Assembly (NCBI RefSeq): GCF_943736975.1
Contig: NZ_CALSFO010000004.1
Coordinates: forward strand, 16,444 to 80,443
Reading direction: 5' to 3'
DNA length: 64,000 nucleotides
Source: Streptococcus sp. Marseille-Q0941
GTDB lineage: Bacteria; Bacillota; Bacilli; Lactobacillales; Streptococcaceae
Shown here: positions 9,610-18,658 of the stretch, one piece after another
How the letters are laid out: every line of letters starts with the position of its first letter
Position numbering within the stretch: position 1 is the stretch's first letter
Position numbers and translations under genes: made by a program
Notes under the pieces: generated by a model
The model's database searches: none
What the model saw: only the letters and a program-made list of their open reading frames with translations
What the model was told of the DNA's origin: nothing

Positions 9610-9662
9610 GTTTCTATATTTTATGTCTGGATTTGATCTTTACCATCTAAGTGTTTGAAATA

Positions 9663-9699
9663 TAAAAAGAAGCGGAAACTGAATCAGTTCCCAACTTCT
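9663..9699 (-). terminator. Terminator after the LysM surface-protein gene
   Basis: On the minus strand AGAAG...GGAACTG pairs imperfectly with CAGTTTCC..CTTCT around an ATT loop, followed by TTTTTATA, immediately after the LysM gene stop. Confidence 0.7.
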
Positions 9700-9707
9700 C
9701 ATTGTTC

Positions 9708-10841
9708 TTAGTTCATAGATACGTGAACGTGATCGTAGTGGTTTTCTGTAACGCTACCACGATCTGGCATTGGATTCCAAGTATAGGCTGGTCCGTATTT
9801 GCTATCGTACGGTGCGTAGAAACGTTGTTTCCAGATAATGTAGTTGATGCCACGGCTAGCCATATTTTGGATGGCGTAATCTGCAATTTGATCACCGAGA
9901 GCTGAGCTAACTGGGACCATGAAGTCAATCGCTAGACCTTTTCCGTGATCCCCACTATCTCCTGGGCGGTACCCACTAAATGATGTGATACCGAACAAGT
10001 TAGCTACTTCTTCTTTAAAGGTAGCCGTTTGTGGTTGTAGACCTGCATTTTCTGATTTTGAAGCTGCAATACTTGCATAATCAGGAACCGCTGGAGCTGT
10101 ATAAGTTGCCGATGCACCTTGACTTGGTTCAGCTTGGTAAGTTGCTGGAGCTGATTGAGCTTCTGTTACTGCCTCTGTTGTTGCTTCAACTGTTGTAGTT
10201 GGTTCAGCGACCGTAGTTGTTTCCTCAACAGTAGTCGTTGTTTCTTCTACTACAGGCGCTGCTGTTACAGCTTCTGTTGTCGCTTCTGTTGTTGGCTCAG
10301 CTGTTGTTGGCTCAGCTGTTGTTGTAGTTATTTCCTCAGTGGCAGGTGCTTCTGTTACTGCCTCTGTTGTTGCTTCTGAAGATACTGTAGTTTCTGCTAC
10401 AGCTTCTGTTTCTTCAACTGGTTGTGTCAAATCTTCGACTTGAACAGTTTGATCATCTACCGTTACTTGATTCGTTGTTAAATCTGCTGTTGCACTTGCT
10501 ACATCAGAACCTACTTCTTGAGGTGTATAAACCTCAACCTCTGTTACTTCTTCATTTTCGTTAACAATTGTAGTCAGTACAGTGTCTGGGAAAATCAAAT
10601 CAATATTCGTGATTTTGTTCAAGTTTGCAAGGACATTTAAGTCTACTCCCAAAGCCTCTGCGATCGTGCTTAGGGTATCTCCGTACTTAATGGTATAACT
10701 TGTTTTATTTTCGCTTTTAGCAACATCGTTTTGAATTTGCTCAACACTACGTGGTGACCATACAATTTCCTCTGCTTGAGTTGCCAAGGTAGGGGCAAGT
10801 GATAGAGCTACTGTTGATGCAAAAATAATTCGTTTCTTCAT
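9708..10841 (-). CDS. Secreted LysM-domain cell-wall protein
   Basis: The 377-aa protein has a signal peptide (residues 1-24, cleavage near TQA-EE), one LysM peptidoglycan-binding domain (about 49-92, TIKYGDTLSTIAEALGV), a long Thr/Glu/Ala-rich linker (about 130-260) with repeated TTEAxTEA units, and a conserved C-terminal domain of about 100 residues (FGITSFSGYRPGD, GLAIDFMVP, NYIIWKQRFYAP, HYDHVHVSMN) whose His/Asp pattern resembles M15/M23-like peptidase folds. It looks like the pneumococcal LysM surface protein of the VicRK (WalRK) regulon. The longest frame uses TTG at 10862, but ATG at 10841 has AAGGAG 10 nt upstream and is preferred. An extended -10 (TGTTATGAT) lies about 40 nt upstream. 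Confidence 0.85.
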   Translation of the reverse strand: MKKRIIFASTVALSLAPTLATQAEEIVWSPRSVEQIQNDVAKSENKTSYTIKYGDTLSTIAEALGVDLNVLANLNKITNIDLIFPDTVLTTIVNENEEVTEVEVYTPQEVGSDVASATADLTTNQVTVDDQTVQVEDLTQPVEETEAVAETTVSSEATTEAVTEAPATEEITTTTAEPTTAEPTTEATTEAVTAAPVVEETTTTVEETTTVAEPTTTVEATTEAVTEAQSAPATYQAEPSQGASATYTAPAVPDYASIAASKSENAGLQPQTATFKEEVANLFGITSFSGYRPGDSGDHGKGLAIDFMVPVSSALGDQIADYAIQNMASRGINYIIWKQRFYAPYDSKYGPAYTWNPMPDRGSVTENHYDHVHVSMN

Positions 10842-10891
10842 ACTATTCAAACTCCTTTTCAAATGTAGTACCTTTCTATCATAACATAAAG

Positions 10892-10919
10892 GAAAAAGAA
10901 AAAAAGCCCTTTGGGGGCT
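10892..10919 (-). terminator. Terminator after the MATE-HAD operon
   Basis: On the minus strand AGCCC-CCAAA-GGGCT is followed by TTTTTTTCTTTTT. It ends the MATE-HAD transcript, and its T run merges into the promoter region of the LysM gene. Confidence 0.82.
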
Positions 10920-10984
10920 ATTTAATAAAACTGTCTAAACTCTGTAACAAACCACGTTAATTGAAATAGTTTGTTTGTATTTTG

Positions 10985-11632
10985 TTACAAATCTGACATA
11001 TTCTCTTTCATAAAATTTTCAAAAAAGAGAGAAGGAATATCCTCTAAAGTAGCAATCTGATGATTGCAATCCACCGGAGTTTCAAGGAAATTGATACTCT
11101 GGATACCACTATTTTGAGCGAATTCGACATCCAAGGTGCGATCCCCTATATAACAGGTGCGATCTGGTTTTAAATGATACTTACTGATAAGGTAGGTAGC
11201 TGCTTCTGGATTTGGTTTACGAGCAAAACCACTCTGACTTGTCAGAATTTCTGTGAAATAAGAATCCAGTCCTAAATCCCGTAAAATAAAGAAGGCATTG
11301 TCACCTTTGTGGGTGTAGACAAATTGCTGAATTCCTTGCTTGTCCGCCCAGTCTAAAACCTCACACGCACCCGGCATCAAGACGACCTGGGCATTCTTTT
11401 CAGCCAAGCTCTGAGCACGAACCTGATTGAGAATCCCTAAATCTAACCCTCGCTCTTCTGCCACTTGCTCCAATAAATCCTGAACAGAATATTTCAAGAT
11501 AAAAGCTCGAACTTTTTCCTTATCATAGGGAATGGAAAACTGTGCATAGGTTTCCTCAATTCCTGACAAAATAGCTTCATAGGAGTCCAGTAAAGTCCCA
11601 TCTAAATCCCAAATAAAAGCTGTTCCTTGCAT
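10985..11632 (-). CDS. HAD-superfamily hydrolase (phosphoglycolate-phosphatase-like)
   Basis: The 215-aa protein has HAD motif I WDLDGTLLDS (Asp9, Asp11), a helical cap (about residues 17-85), motif II YTHKGDN, motif III Lys in FARKPNPE, and motif IV YIGDRTLDVEFA. This suits a small-molecule phosphatase of the Gph/YqaB type. The substrate cannot be told from sequence. It starts 3 nt after the MATE gene stop, so the two form one operon ending at the terminator near 10.9 kb. Confidence 0.88.
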   Translation of the reverse strand: MQGTAFIWDLDGTLLDSYEAILSGIEETYAQFSIPYDKEKVRAFILKYSVQDLLEQVAEERGLDLGILNQVRAQSLAEKNAQVVLMPGACEVLDWADKQGIQQFVYTHKGDNAFFILRDLGLDSYFTEILTSQSGFARKPNPEAATYLISKYHLKPDRTCYIGDRTLDVEFAQNSGIQSINFLETPVDCNHQIATLEDIPSLFFENFMKENMSDL

Positions 11633-11635
11633 TTC

Positions 11636-12916
11636 TTATCCTTTCAATGTCATATAAGATTTGTAACGATAGCGTAGGAAAATCCAACGAAAACCATTAT
11701 CTAAAATAGTTCCAGCCCAAATACCAGGCAAGCCCCAACCAAGAACAATTCCCATCAAATAGCCTGTTCCGATACGGATACACCACATCCCAATACTTGT
11801 TGCATAAAAGGGTAGTCGGGCATTTCCCAAACCTTGCCAGATAGCTGTATAAATGACTGTTCCCGTTGACATAGGAGTTCCTAAAAGTGAAAAAAGTGTC
11901 ACTAAAACACTAGCTTTGATAGCCACAGGATCGCTGGTGTAGAGATAGCTTAGTGGTGTCCCGAGAGCATAGATACTAAGCGTCAAGGGTAACATGAGAA
12001 AGAAAGACAACCAATAAGTTTGCTTACTTAAGTCATCCACTCTTGCCCAATCATTTTCTCCAACTGCTCGAGCTACCTGCATAACTGTTGCCGTAGCAAC
12101 GCCAAAGGCAGGCATGTAGTTGAACTGAGTCAAAACTTCACCGATAGCATTTCCCGCGACGGCTTCAGTCCCAAAGGAAACAACCAAGGCAATAATGACG
12201 ACATCTCCAGCCCTCATCATGAGACGTTCTCCCGCTGCAGGTAAAGCTAGAGTAAACAAGTCTTTATCCAGCCCCAAACTTGGCCTTGCATATGGAAGTT
12301 TTAATTGTGACCACAAGATTACAGCCCCAACCAAACGAGACAAAATAGTCCCCCAAGCTACACCAGCTATTCCCATATCAAAAATAAAAATGGCAACACT
12401 TGAGAAAAGGATATTTAAAGCATTGGATAAAAAACTAACATATAGCGGAAGTCGAGGATTGTGGGTAGTGCGAATCAAAGCCCCCAAACTAGTCATCAAG
12501 CCCAAGAGAACAATTGAACCACCCACCAATGATAGGTAAAGTCCACCACTCTCAGCTACAGACGCTTCTGTCCCCAAAAGACCGATCATCTCTTGGCCTG
12601 CAAAGATGGATAAGGCCCCTAAAATTAAACTCAATAGTAGGGTGATCTTGAGTGCTTCTGTTACGTGGTAGGCTAGCTTAGACTGGTCCTTCTGCCCCAA
12701 ACTTTTGGAAATGACACTAGAAATGGCTGCTCCCAAGGCAATAAAAATAGCCTGATAAATGGTGATAATGTTACCAGCAACAGACACACCCGAAATGGCG
12801 ATCAACCCCAGATTAGCTACCAAGTAGCTATCTACCATCCCCATGAGCATCTGCAAAAAGTTTTCCCCCATAGCTGGCAATGCAATATTAAGAATGTCTT
12901 TATTTTTCTTAAACAA
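11636..12916 (-). CDS. MATE-family efflux transporter
   Basis: The 426-aa protein has twelve hydrophobic helices in two pseudo-repeats. The first half begins DILNIALPAMGENFLQMLMGMVDSYLVA and the second DLFTLALPAAGERLMMRAGDVVIIALVV, the MATE signature arrangement. It probably uses a Na+ or H+ gradient to export cationic or toxic compounds. It lies about 60 bp downstream of thrC with a weak hairpin between, and is followed directly by the HAD gene. Length and topology are normal. Confidence 0.9.
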   Translation of the reverse strand: MFKKNKDILNIALPAMGENFLQMLMGMVDSYLVANLGLIAISGVSVAGNIITIYQAIFIALGAAISSVISKSLGQKDQSKLAYHVTEALKITLLLSLILGALSIFAGQEMIGLLGTEASVAESGGLYLSLVGGSIVLLGLMTSLGALIRTTHNPRLPLYVSFLSNALNILFSSVAIFIFDMGIAGVAWGTILSRLVGAVILWSQLKLPYARPSLGLDKDLFTLALPAAGERLMMRAGDVVIIALVVSFGTEAVAGNAIGEVLTQFNYMPAFGVATATVMQVARAVGENDWARVDDLSKQTYWLSFFLMLPLTLSIYALGTPLSYLYTSDPVAIKASVLVTLFSLLGTPMSTGTVIYTAIWQGLGNARLPFYATSIGMWCIRIGTGYLMGIVLGWGLPGIWAGTILDNGFRWIFLRYRYKSYMTLKG

Positions 12917-12936
12917 TCCTTCCTCCTGATGAAAAG

Positions 12937-12964
12937 AAACTCAGTTAGTTTCCCAACCGAGTTT
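12937..12964 (-). terminator. Weak terminator between thrC and the MATE gene
   Basis: On the minus strand AAACTCGGTT pairs with AACTGAGTTT (one G-T wobble) and is followed by CTTTTC. It may attenuate rather than stop transcription, since it ends only about 20 nt before the MATE start. Confidence 0.6.
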
Positions 12965-12976
12965 ACTTCCTCTCTT

Positions 12977-14461
12977 TTAAAGTCCTAGATAAATTTCTAC
13001 TGCAGTCTGCATATCTGCTGCTGCAACCGTTGTCTTGTGACGAACTGGAGCTGTTTCAAGGCCATCCACTGCTGGTGGCAAGGCAACACCTGAAATCTCA
13101 TGCAACTGAGCCAAGGCTTCAAAGTCGCTAAGTCCAGATTTTCCAGTGACAGCTTCTACTGCAACTACTGGGAACTTGTATGGACTAGCAGTTGATGCAA
13201 TCACGGTCTTAGTCACATCGCCTGTTGCTGCTTGGTATTTTTTATATACGGCTGAAGCTACTGCTGTATGAGGGTCCTCAATATACGAATCTGACTCATA
13301 GACACGCTTGATTTCTGCTGCTGTCTCTGCTTCCGTAGCGTACTCAGCTACAAAAAGGTCCAAAATCTCTGCATCAAAATCAGTCAACTCATACTGACCT
13401 TGCGTATTCAAGGCATTCATAAGTTCAGCTGTCTTTTCAGAATTATTACCTAAAAGATGGAAAATCAAGCGCTCCAAGTTTGAAGATACCAAGATATCCA
13501 TAGATGGGCTAGTTGTTACCTTAAACTCACGTTTCTTGTCATAGACACGTGTTTTAAAGAAGTCTGTCAAGACATTGTTGTCATTTGAAGCACAGATTAA
13601 CTTGCCGACTGGTAGGCCGATTTGTTTAGCGTAAAAGGCAGCCAAGATATTTCCAAAGTTTCCTGTCGGTACGGTGAAGTTAACCTTATCACCAGCATTA
13701 ATTTCGCCAGTTTTAACAAGTTGAGCGTAGGCATAAACATAGTAGACAATCTGTGGCACTAAACGACCGATATTCATAGAGTTAGCAGATGAGAACTGAA
13801 GCTTGTTGGCAGCCAATTTTTCACGAAGTGCCACATCGTTAAACATGTGCTTCACGTTTGTCTGAGCATCATCAAAGTTTCCATCAATAGCGATAACATG
13901 AGTATTGTCCCCTGTTTGAGTTGTCATTTGTAGTTCTTGAACCTTGCTGACACCATCTTTTGGATAAAAAACGATAATCTCAGTACCAGGCACATCTGCA
14001 AAGCCCGCCATAGCTGCTTTTCCAGTATCACCAGATGTCGCTGTCAAGATGACAATCTTGTTCTCCAAACCATGCTTTTTAGCCGCCGTCGTCATAAAGT
14101 ATGGCAAGATAGACAAGGCCATATCCTTAAAGGCAATCGTTGAACCATGGAAAAGTTCCAAATTGTATTGGCCATCAAGTTTGACAAGAGGGGCAATCGC
14201 TGGTGTATCAAACTTGCTGTCATAGGCATTGATGATACAGTAGTCCAACTCTTCAGCTGTAAAGTCATCCAAGAAGGCTGACAAGACAAGTTTAGCCACT
14301 TCTTGGTAAGAAGCATCTTTTAATGTGTCAAAATCCAAATCTACCTTTGGATAGCTCACTGGAGTGAACAAGCCACCATCAGTTGCCAAACCTTGCAAAA
14401 TCGCTTGGCTGGCTGTTACTGTATTTTTCGCATCACGCGTTGATTGATAAACTAATGTCAT
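12977..14461 (-). CDS. thrC: Threonine synthase
   Basis: The 494-aa PLP enzyme converts O-phosphohomoserine to threonine. The PLP lysine lies in GSTIAFKDMALS (about residue 113); phosphate-binding motifs TATSGDTGKAA and TGNFGNILAAFYAK are present, and SANSMNIGRLVPQIVYY marks the longer thrC-type subfamily. The length agrees with streptococcal ThrC. It is not next to hom or thrB in this window. The start has TAGAGG upstream. The function is firm. Confidence 0.96.
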   Translation of the reverse strand: MTLVYQSTRDAKNTVTASQAILQGLATDGGLFTPVSYPKVDLDFDTLKDASYQEVAKLVLSAFLDDFTAEELDYCIINAYDSKFDTPAIAPLVKLDGQYNLELFHGSTIAFKDMALSILPYFMTTAAKKHGLENKIVILTATSGDTGKAAMAGFADVPGTEIIVFYPKDGVSKVQELQMTTQTGDNTHVIAIDGNFDDAQTNVKHMFNDVALREKLAANKLQFSSANSMNIGRLVPQIVYYVYAYAQLVKTGEINAGDKVNFTVPTGNFGNILAAFYAKQIGLPVGKLICASNDNNVLTDFFKTRVYDKKREFKVTTSPSMDILVSSNLERLIFHLLGNNSEKTAELMNALNTQGQYELTDFDAEILDLFVAEYATEAETAAEIKRVYESDSYIEDPHTAVASAVYKKYQAATGDVTKTVIASTASPYKFPVVAVEAVTGKSGLSDFEALAQLHEISGVALPPAVDGLETAPVRHKTTVAAADMQTAVEIYLGL

Positions 14462-14535
14462 AAACCTCTATCCTTTATCTATAGTCTCATCCATTATAAC
14501 ATGATTTTTCAGAAAATTCTTCCGTTATAAGAAAA

Positions 14536-15813
14536 TTATACGTCCAATTTTTCTTTCAAAGGCTCTAAATAAGTCATTTCACTCTGACCTCTCATCTCAA
14601 GTCCTTGCTCTGCTATAGCTAGTAAGTCTTTAGCAAACTGGACAATCCCAGCTGTCTCCTCATCTGTGAGTTGTTTCTTAGAAAACTGTCTTCTCAAAGA
14701 CTTGTAGTCACGACCATATTTTTCAAAGAAAGGAGCTGTTCCTAGGTAGCTTTCAAGCTTGTCTAGATTTACCAACAAACCTAGATGAAAGGCTGCTGAA
14801 GCAAAGGTGCGGTCCAGCGGTTGCGTACAAACACTACGAAATTCAACAGTCCCTCGTGTTGTTAAGTCCTGAAATTGATAGCTACGGTGCGTTTGAAAAT
14901 CCTTCTCTTGAGGAACAAGAAGAATTTCTTTGCCATTCAGAGTATAGGCAGGAATGTCATCAGTATCTAAATAATCTCTAGCCCGAATCGGAGAAAAATA
15001 GTAGGTTTCTCCATCACGTTCTGCTGTAAAAATCGCAGAGCGGTCTAGATAATCAAAGAAATCATCCTCGTCTTGAAATAGTTTGGCATTAACGCCTACA
15101 TTTTCAGGATAAATCCCGTGCATGGATTCTTCCCAAAAAATATCTCGTGAAATCTTGGTGTCCCAGTCTGCTCCAGAAAACTCAGAATTGGCAAACAAGT
15201 AGGCCTTGGCTGCCTCAATCTGAGTGAAAGCATTGATAACACGCAGGTAGTTAGATGTTGAAACATCCAGCTGAACTTGACTCCCACAGATAAAAGCTCC
15301 ATATTGCGGAAAATCATGCAAATCAGCTCTTTCTTGACGACTTCCCATATGCAGATAATCCATCAGCATCTGGTAGCGGGGATAGGCCACAGGTCGATTG
15401 CCATTTTGATCCCAGTTTGGGTGAATCCCCCAACCTTGGATCGCATGAGCCTTTTCTCCTAATTTTTCTTGGATTACCTTCATATAGGCCTCAAAACGGT
15501 CTTCGACCTCTTGGATAGTCTGGGCTCTGCCAAAGGCAAACTCCAAGGTTGTATAGGAAACCTCAAACAGAATCCGATCTTGACTCCTCGGTTCTACAAG
15601 CTGAATCGGATTGCCATCCTGGTCTTCCTTTTCAACTTCCAGATTGAGAGCATCAATTAAAAAACGTATCAGATTCTTACTGACTTCAATATCTGTAGGC
15701 TGTCCTTTCGTATGAACGATAGGAAACTCCAACTCAATACCGATGTAGAGATCTGGGTTTTCTTTGATATTTTTTAAATAGCGGTCTTTTAATAACTGAA
15801 TTGAAGGGGACAT
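14536..15813 (-). CDS. Glutamate-cysteine ligase family protein
   Basis: The 425-aa protein resembles the GCS carboxylate-amine ligase family: LYIGIELEFPIV near the N-terminus (metal-binding Glu pair), FEVSYTTLEFAFG, GWGIHPNW, RYQMLMDYL, CGSQVQLDVS, and TRGTVEFRSVCTQPLD near the C-terminus. Members make gamma-glutamyl bonds, classically gamma-glutamylcysteine for glutathione. No glutathione synthetase domain is fused, unlike GshAB. It may supply gamma-glutamylcysteine or a related amide; the amine substrate is not certain. It lies 74 bp upstream of thrC on the same strand. Confidence 0.8.
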   Translation of the reverse strand: MSPSIQLLKDRYLKNIKENPDLYIGIELEFPIVHTKGQPTDIEVSKNLIRFLIDALNLEVEKEDQDGNPIQLVEPRSQDRILFEVSYTTLEFAFGRAQTIQEVEDRFEAYMKVIQEKLGEKAHAIQGWGIHPNWDQNGNRPVAYPRYQMLMDYLHMGSRQERADLHDFPQYGAFICGSQVQLDVSTSNYLRVINAFTQIEAAKAYLFANSEFSGADWDTKISRDIFWEESMHGIYPENVGVNAKLFQDEDDFFDYLDRSAIFTAERDGETYYFSPIRARDYLDTDDIPAYTLNGKEILLVPQEKDFQTHRSYQFQDLTTRGTVEFRSVCTQPLDRTFASAAFHLGLLVNLDKLESYLGTAPFFEKYGRDYKSLRRQFSKKQLTDEETAGIVQFAKDLLAIAEQGLEMRGQSEMTYLEPLKEKLDV

Positions 15814-16045
15814 AGATACCTCTCACTCTAACTTCTCATACTAGAAAATAAATTACTCTCTATTATACCAAAAACTCCTAGAGATGGATCTTAGAAAATC
15901 TGTTTGCAACCTCGCCCCCTAGATTTGAGACCAAACAAGCTCCTCTTTATATGAAATTTTATATGAACGCGTTAGATATCATTGTTAAAATTTCACAGTC
16001 TCATCAACCGGTTAAGCGATTTCATCTATTTTTGCATAAATCTCC

Positions 16046-16080
16046 TTGTATTATATTAAACATTGTGATATAATTCACAT
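16046..16080 (+). promoter_or_regulatory. adhP promoter overlapped by a Rex-type operator
   Basis: -35 TTGTAT (16046-16051), 17-bp spacer, -10 TATAAT (16069-16074) with an extended TGA. The -10 sits inside TTGTGA-N6-TCACAT (16063-16080), which fits the Rex operator consensus TTGTGA-N6-TCACAA. Rex senses NADH/NAD+ and represses fermentation genes, so adhP should be induced when NADH builds up. The rest of 15814-16183 holds no gene; a weaker Rex-like half-site pair (TTGTTA...TCACAG) lies further upstream. Confidence 0.8.
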
Positions 16081-16183
16081 GTAAACAAAAAAAGAGGGCA
16101 GTTCAAATTCGACTTCACTTGATAACTTCTCAAGCCAAGCCCCTTTTCCTCTGCATCTCAACGACTAATTAAGGAGGATAGCT

Positions 16184-17203
16184 ATGAAAGCTGTTGTTGT
16201 AAATCCAGAAAGCACTGGTGTTGCTATTGAAGAAAAAGTGCTCCGTCCGCTCGAAACTGGCGAAGCACTTGTTGAAGTTGAGTATTGTGGTGTTTGCCAT
16301 ACAGACCTCCACGTTGCCCATGGTGACTTTGGAAAAGTTCCAGGACGTGTTCTCGGTCACGAAGGGATTGGTATCGTAAAAGAAATCGCTCCTGATGTTA
16401 AGAGCCTAAAAGTTGGCGACCGTGTCAGCGTAGCTTGGTTCTTTGAAGGCTGTGGCATGTGTGAATATTGTACAACCGGACGCGAAACCCTTTGCCGTAC
16501 AGTAAAAAATGCTGGCTACTCAGTTGATGGTGGTATGGCTGAACAATGTATCGTAACTGCAGATTATGCTGTTAAAGTTCCAGAAGGTCTCGATCCAGCC
16601 CAAGCCTCTTCAATCACTTGTGCCGGTGTTACCACCTACAAGGCTATTAAAGAAGCAAAAGTTGAGCCAGGCCAATGGGTTGTACTCTATGGTGCTGGAG
16701 GACTTGGCAACTTAGCTGTTCAATACGCTAAAAAAGTATTCAACGCTCACGTTATCGCAGTAGATATTAACAACGATAAACTTGCTCTAGCTAAAGAAGT
16801 CGGTGCTGATATCGTGATTAATGGTCTTGAAGTCGAAGATGTTCCAGGCCTTATCAAAGAAAAAACAAACGGTGGTGCTCACTCAGCTGTCGTAACAGCT
16901 GTATCAAAAGTTGCCTTCAACCAAGCAGTTGACTCTGTTCGTGCAGGTGGTCGTGTAGTAGCTGTCGGACTCCCTTCAGAAATGATGGATCTAAGTATCG
17001 TTAAAACAGTTCTTGACGGTATTCAGGTCATCGGTTCCCTTGTTGGTACACGTAAAGATTTGGAAGAAGCTTTCCAATTTGGTGCTGAAGGTCTCGTTGT
17101 TCCAGTCGTTCAAAAACGGCCTGTCGAAGATGCCATTGCTGTCTTTGATGAAATGGCTGCTGGTACCATCCAAGGTCGCATGGTTCTAGACTTTACTCAT
17201 TAA
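16184..17203 (+). CDS. adhP: Zinc-dependent alcohol dehydrogenase (AdhP type)
   Basis: The 339-aa medium-chain dehydrogenase reduces acetaldehyde to ethanol with NADH. It shows the catalytic zinc ligands in CGVCHTDLH and GHEGIG, the structural zinc cysteines in [16 protein letters not shown], and the Rossmann motif [14 protein letters not shown] (about residues 174-187). AAGGAGG lies 8 nt before ATG. It is monocistronic: its own promoter with Rex operator upstream and a strong terminator downstream. The leader of about 100 nt also carries complementary AGAGG/CCTCT segments. The redox-sensing operator fits a role in NAD+ regeneration. Confidence 0.95.
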   Translation: MKAVVVNPESTGVAIEEKVLRPLETGEALVEVEYCGVCHTDLHVAHGDFGKVPGRVLGHEGIGIVKEIAPDVKSLKVGDRVSVAWFFEGCGMCEYCTTGRETLCRTVKNAGYSVDGGMAEQCIVTADYAVKVPEGLDPAQASSITCAGVTTYKAIKEAKVEPGQWVVLYGAGGLGNLAVQYAKKVFNAHVIAVDINNDKLALAKEVGADIVINGLEVEDVPGLIKEKTNGGAHSAVVTAVSKVAFNQAVDSVRAGGRVVAVGLPSEMMDLSIVKTVLDGIQVIGSLVGTRKDLEEAFQFGAEGLVVPVVQKRPVEDAIAVFDEMAAGTIQGRMVLDFTH

Positions 17204-17220
17204 GATAGATCATAAATAGC

Positions 17221-17258
17221 AAAACGAGGTAGGGACAAAAGAACCCACCTCGTTTTTT
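17221..17258 (+). terminator. Terminator after adhP
   Basis: AAAACGAGGT pairs with ACCTCGTTTT (17221-17230 with 17247-17256), followed by TT; perfect 10-bp stem. Confidence 0.88.
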
Positions 17259-17479
17259 AGCAATAAAATTTTGACATAACAATTTATTGAACTCAAAGTT
17301 CTTTTTTAAACGCTCAAGAACACTACTGACGAAGATGTCATTTTTCTATCCAGATTCTTTAAGCATCCAATGGTTGAAGTATAAGGGGCTGGAACTAATA
17401 TACCAAGATTTGGTTGGTTGCGTTCTGTACCACCACTTTTTATATTAAATTTTTTTACCATTCTCTAGGTAATTCCGAA

Positions 17480-17501
17480 AAATATTGATATATCAATATT
17501 T
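17480..17501. repeat. 22-bp perfect palindrome upstream of manL
   Basis: The half-site AAATATTGATA is followed directly by its exact reverse complement, centred about 48 bp upstream of the man -35. Such symmetry suggests a binding site for a dimeric regulator. The remainder of 17259-17479 holds no gene or element I recognise. Confidence 0.7.
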
Positions 17502-17548
17502 CTAAAAATCAATACTCCTAAAATTTTTGTATAATTTAATTTAATTTG

Positions 17549-17577
17549 TTGATTTTTTTATGAAAACGGTTTATACT
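17549..17577 (+). promoter_or_regulatory. manLMN promoter with overlapping cre-like site
   Basis: -35 TTGATT, 17-bp spacer, -10 TATACT. Between and over them lies ATGAAAACGGTTTAT (17560-17574), close to the CcpA cre consensus WTGNAANCGNWNNCW. CcpA bound here would block the promoter. The catabolite effect is inferred from position. Confidence 0.7.
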
Positions 17578-17585
17578 TAGTTAGT

Positions 17586-17602
17586 CTTAAAGTTTTCTTA
17601 AA
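17586..17602 (-). promoter_or_regulatory. CiaR binding site downstream of the man promoter
   Basis: CTTAAA-GTTTT-CTTAAA is the reverse complement of TTTAAG-N5-TTTAAG, a perfect CiaR box. It lies at the predicted transcription start, in reverse orientation, so CiaR should repress manLMN. As I recall, negative control of the man operon by CiaRH is known in the pneumococcus. Confidence 0.82.
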
Positions 17603-17639
17603 CTAAAAGTCAAACATTATATAAGGAGGAATGACAATA

Positions 17640-18629
17640 ATGAGTATCGGAATCATTATTGCGAGCCACGGTGAATTTGCCGCGGGTATTCATCAGTCAG
17701 GATCTATGATCTTTGGTGAACAAGAAAAGGTTCAAGTTGTAACCTTTATGCCAAACGAAGGTCCAGATGATTTATACGCCAAGTTCAACAATGCTGTGGC
17801 TGCATTTGACGCAGAAGATGAGGTTCTAGTCTTGGCTGACCTTTGGAGTGGTTCTCCATTTAACCAAGCTAGCCGCGTAATGGGAGAAAATCCTGAGCGT
17901 AAATTTGCCATCATCACAGGACTTAACTTGCCGATGTTGATCCAAGCCTACACAGAGCGCCTGATGGACGCTAATGCAGGAGTGGATAAAGTCGCTGCGA
18001 ACATCATTAAAGAAGCCAAAGATGGCATCAAGGCTCTTCCAGAAGAGCTAAACCCAGCTGAGGAAGTTGCAACTGCTGCAGCTGCTCCTGTAGCCCAAGC
18101 TGCTATCCCAGAAGGGACTGTTATCGGAGACGGTAAATTGAAAATCAATCTTGCTCGTCTTGATACACGTCTTCTTCACGGACAAGTCGCAACTGCTTGG
18201 ACACCAGACTCAAAAGCAGACCGTATCATTGTTGCTTCAGATAACGTAGCGAAGGACGACCTTCGTAAAGAATTGATCAAACAAGCGGCTCCAAACGGAG
18301 TGAAGGCTAACGTTGTGCCAATCCAAAAATTGATTGAGGTTGCAAAAGACCCTCGTTTTGGTGATACACATGCCCTTATCTTGTTTGAAACACCTCAAGA
18401 TGCTCTTCGTGCTATCGAAGGTGGTGTGCCAATCAAGACTCTTAACGTTGGATCAATGGCTCACTCAACTGGTAAAACAATGGTCAACAACGTTTTATCA
18501 ATGGACAAAGACGACGTTGCTACATTTGAAAAAATGCGTGATCTTGGTGTTGAATTTGATGTACGTAAAGTACCAAACGACACTAAAAAAGATTTGTTTG
18601 ACTTGATTAGCAAAGCTAACATTCAATAA
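17640..18629 (+). CDS. manL: PTS mannose/glucose transporter subunit IIAB
   Basis: The 329-aa cytoplasmic protein joins an EIIA domain (residues 1-140; phospho-His10 in IIIASHGEF), an Ala/Pro-rich linker (about 143-165) and an EIIB domain (about 170-329; phospho-His in [15 protein letters not shown]). It receives phosphate from HPr and passes it to mannose or glucose entering through ManMN. Starts at 17631 and 17640 are both possible; AAGGAGG at 17623-17629 is only 1 nt from the first but 10 nt from the second, so MSIGIII is chosen. First gene of manLMN. Confidence 0.95.
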   Translation: MSIGIIIASHGEFAAGIHQSGSMIFGEQEKVQVVTFMPNEGPDDLYAKFNNAVAAFDAEDEVLVLADLWSGSPFNQASRVMGENPERKFAIITGLNLPMLIQAYTERLMDANAGVDKVAANIIKEAKDGIKALPEELNPAEEVATAAAAPVAQAAIPEGTVIGDGKLKINLARLDTRLLHGQVATAWTPDSKADRIIVASDNVAKDDLRKELIKQAAPNGVKANVVPIQKLIEVAKDPRFGDTHALILFETPQDALRAIEGGVPIKTLNVGSMAHSTGKTMVNNVLSMDKDDVATFEKMRDLGVEFDVRKVPNDTKKDLFDLISKANIQ

Positions 18630-18658
18630 TTAACATTAAATAGAAAAGGAATAAAACC

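Noticed and set aside
10155..10379. Cys/Phe-rich + strand open frame opposite the LysM gene
   Set aside because: It is the antisense image of the Thr/Glu repeat linker, with no ribosome-binding site and no plausible protein composition.
10931..10988. VicR (WalR) boxes upstream of the LysM gene
   Set aside because: TGTAAC and TGTTAC half-sites occur with 5-bp spacing to partners, but each partner half (TGTCTA, TGTTTG) departs from TGTWAH at two positions, so no confident site is claimed.
17259..17440. Possible insertion-sequence or BOX remnant between adhP and manL
   Set aside because: No terminal repeats, transposase fragment or BOX/RUP signature could be recognised.
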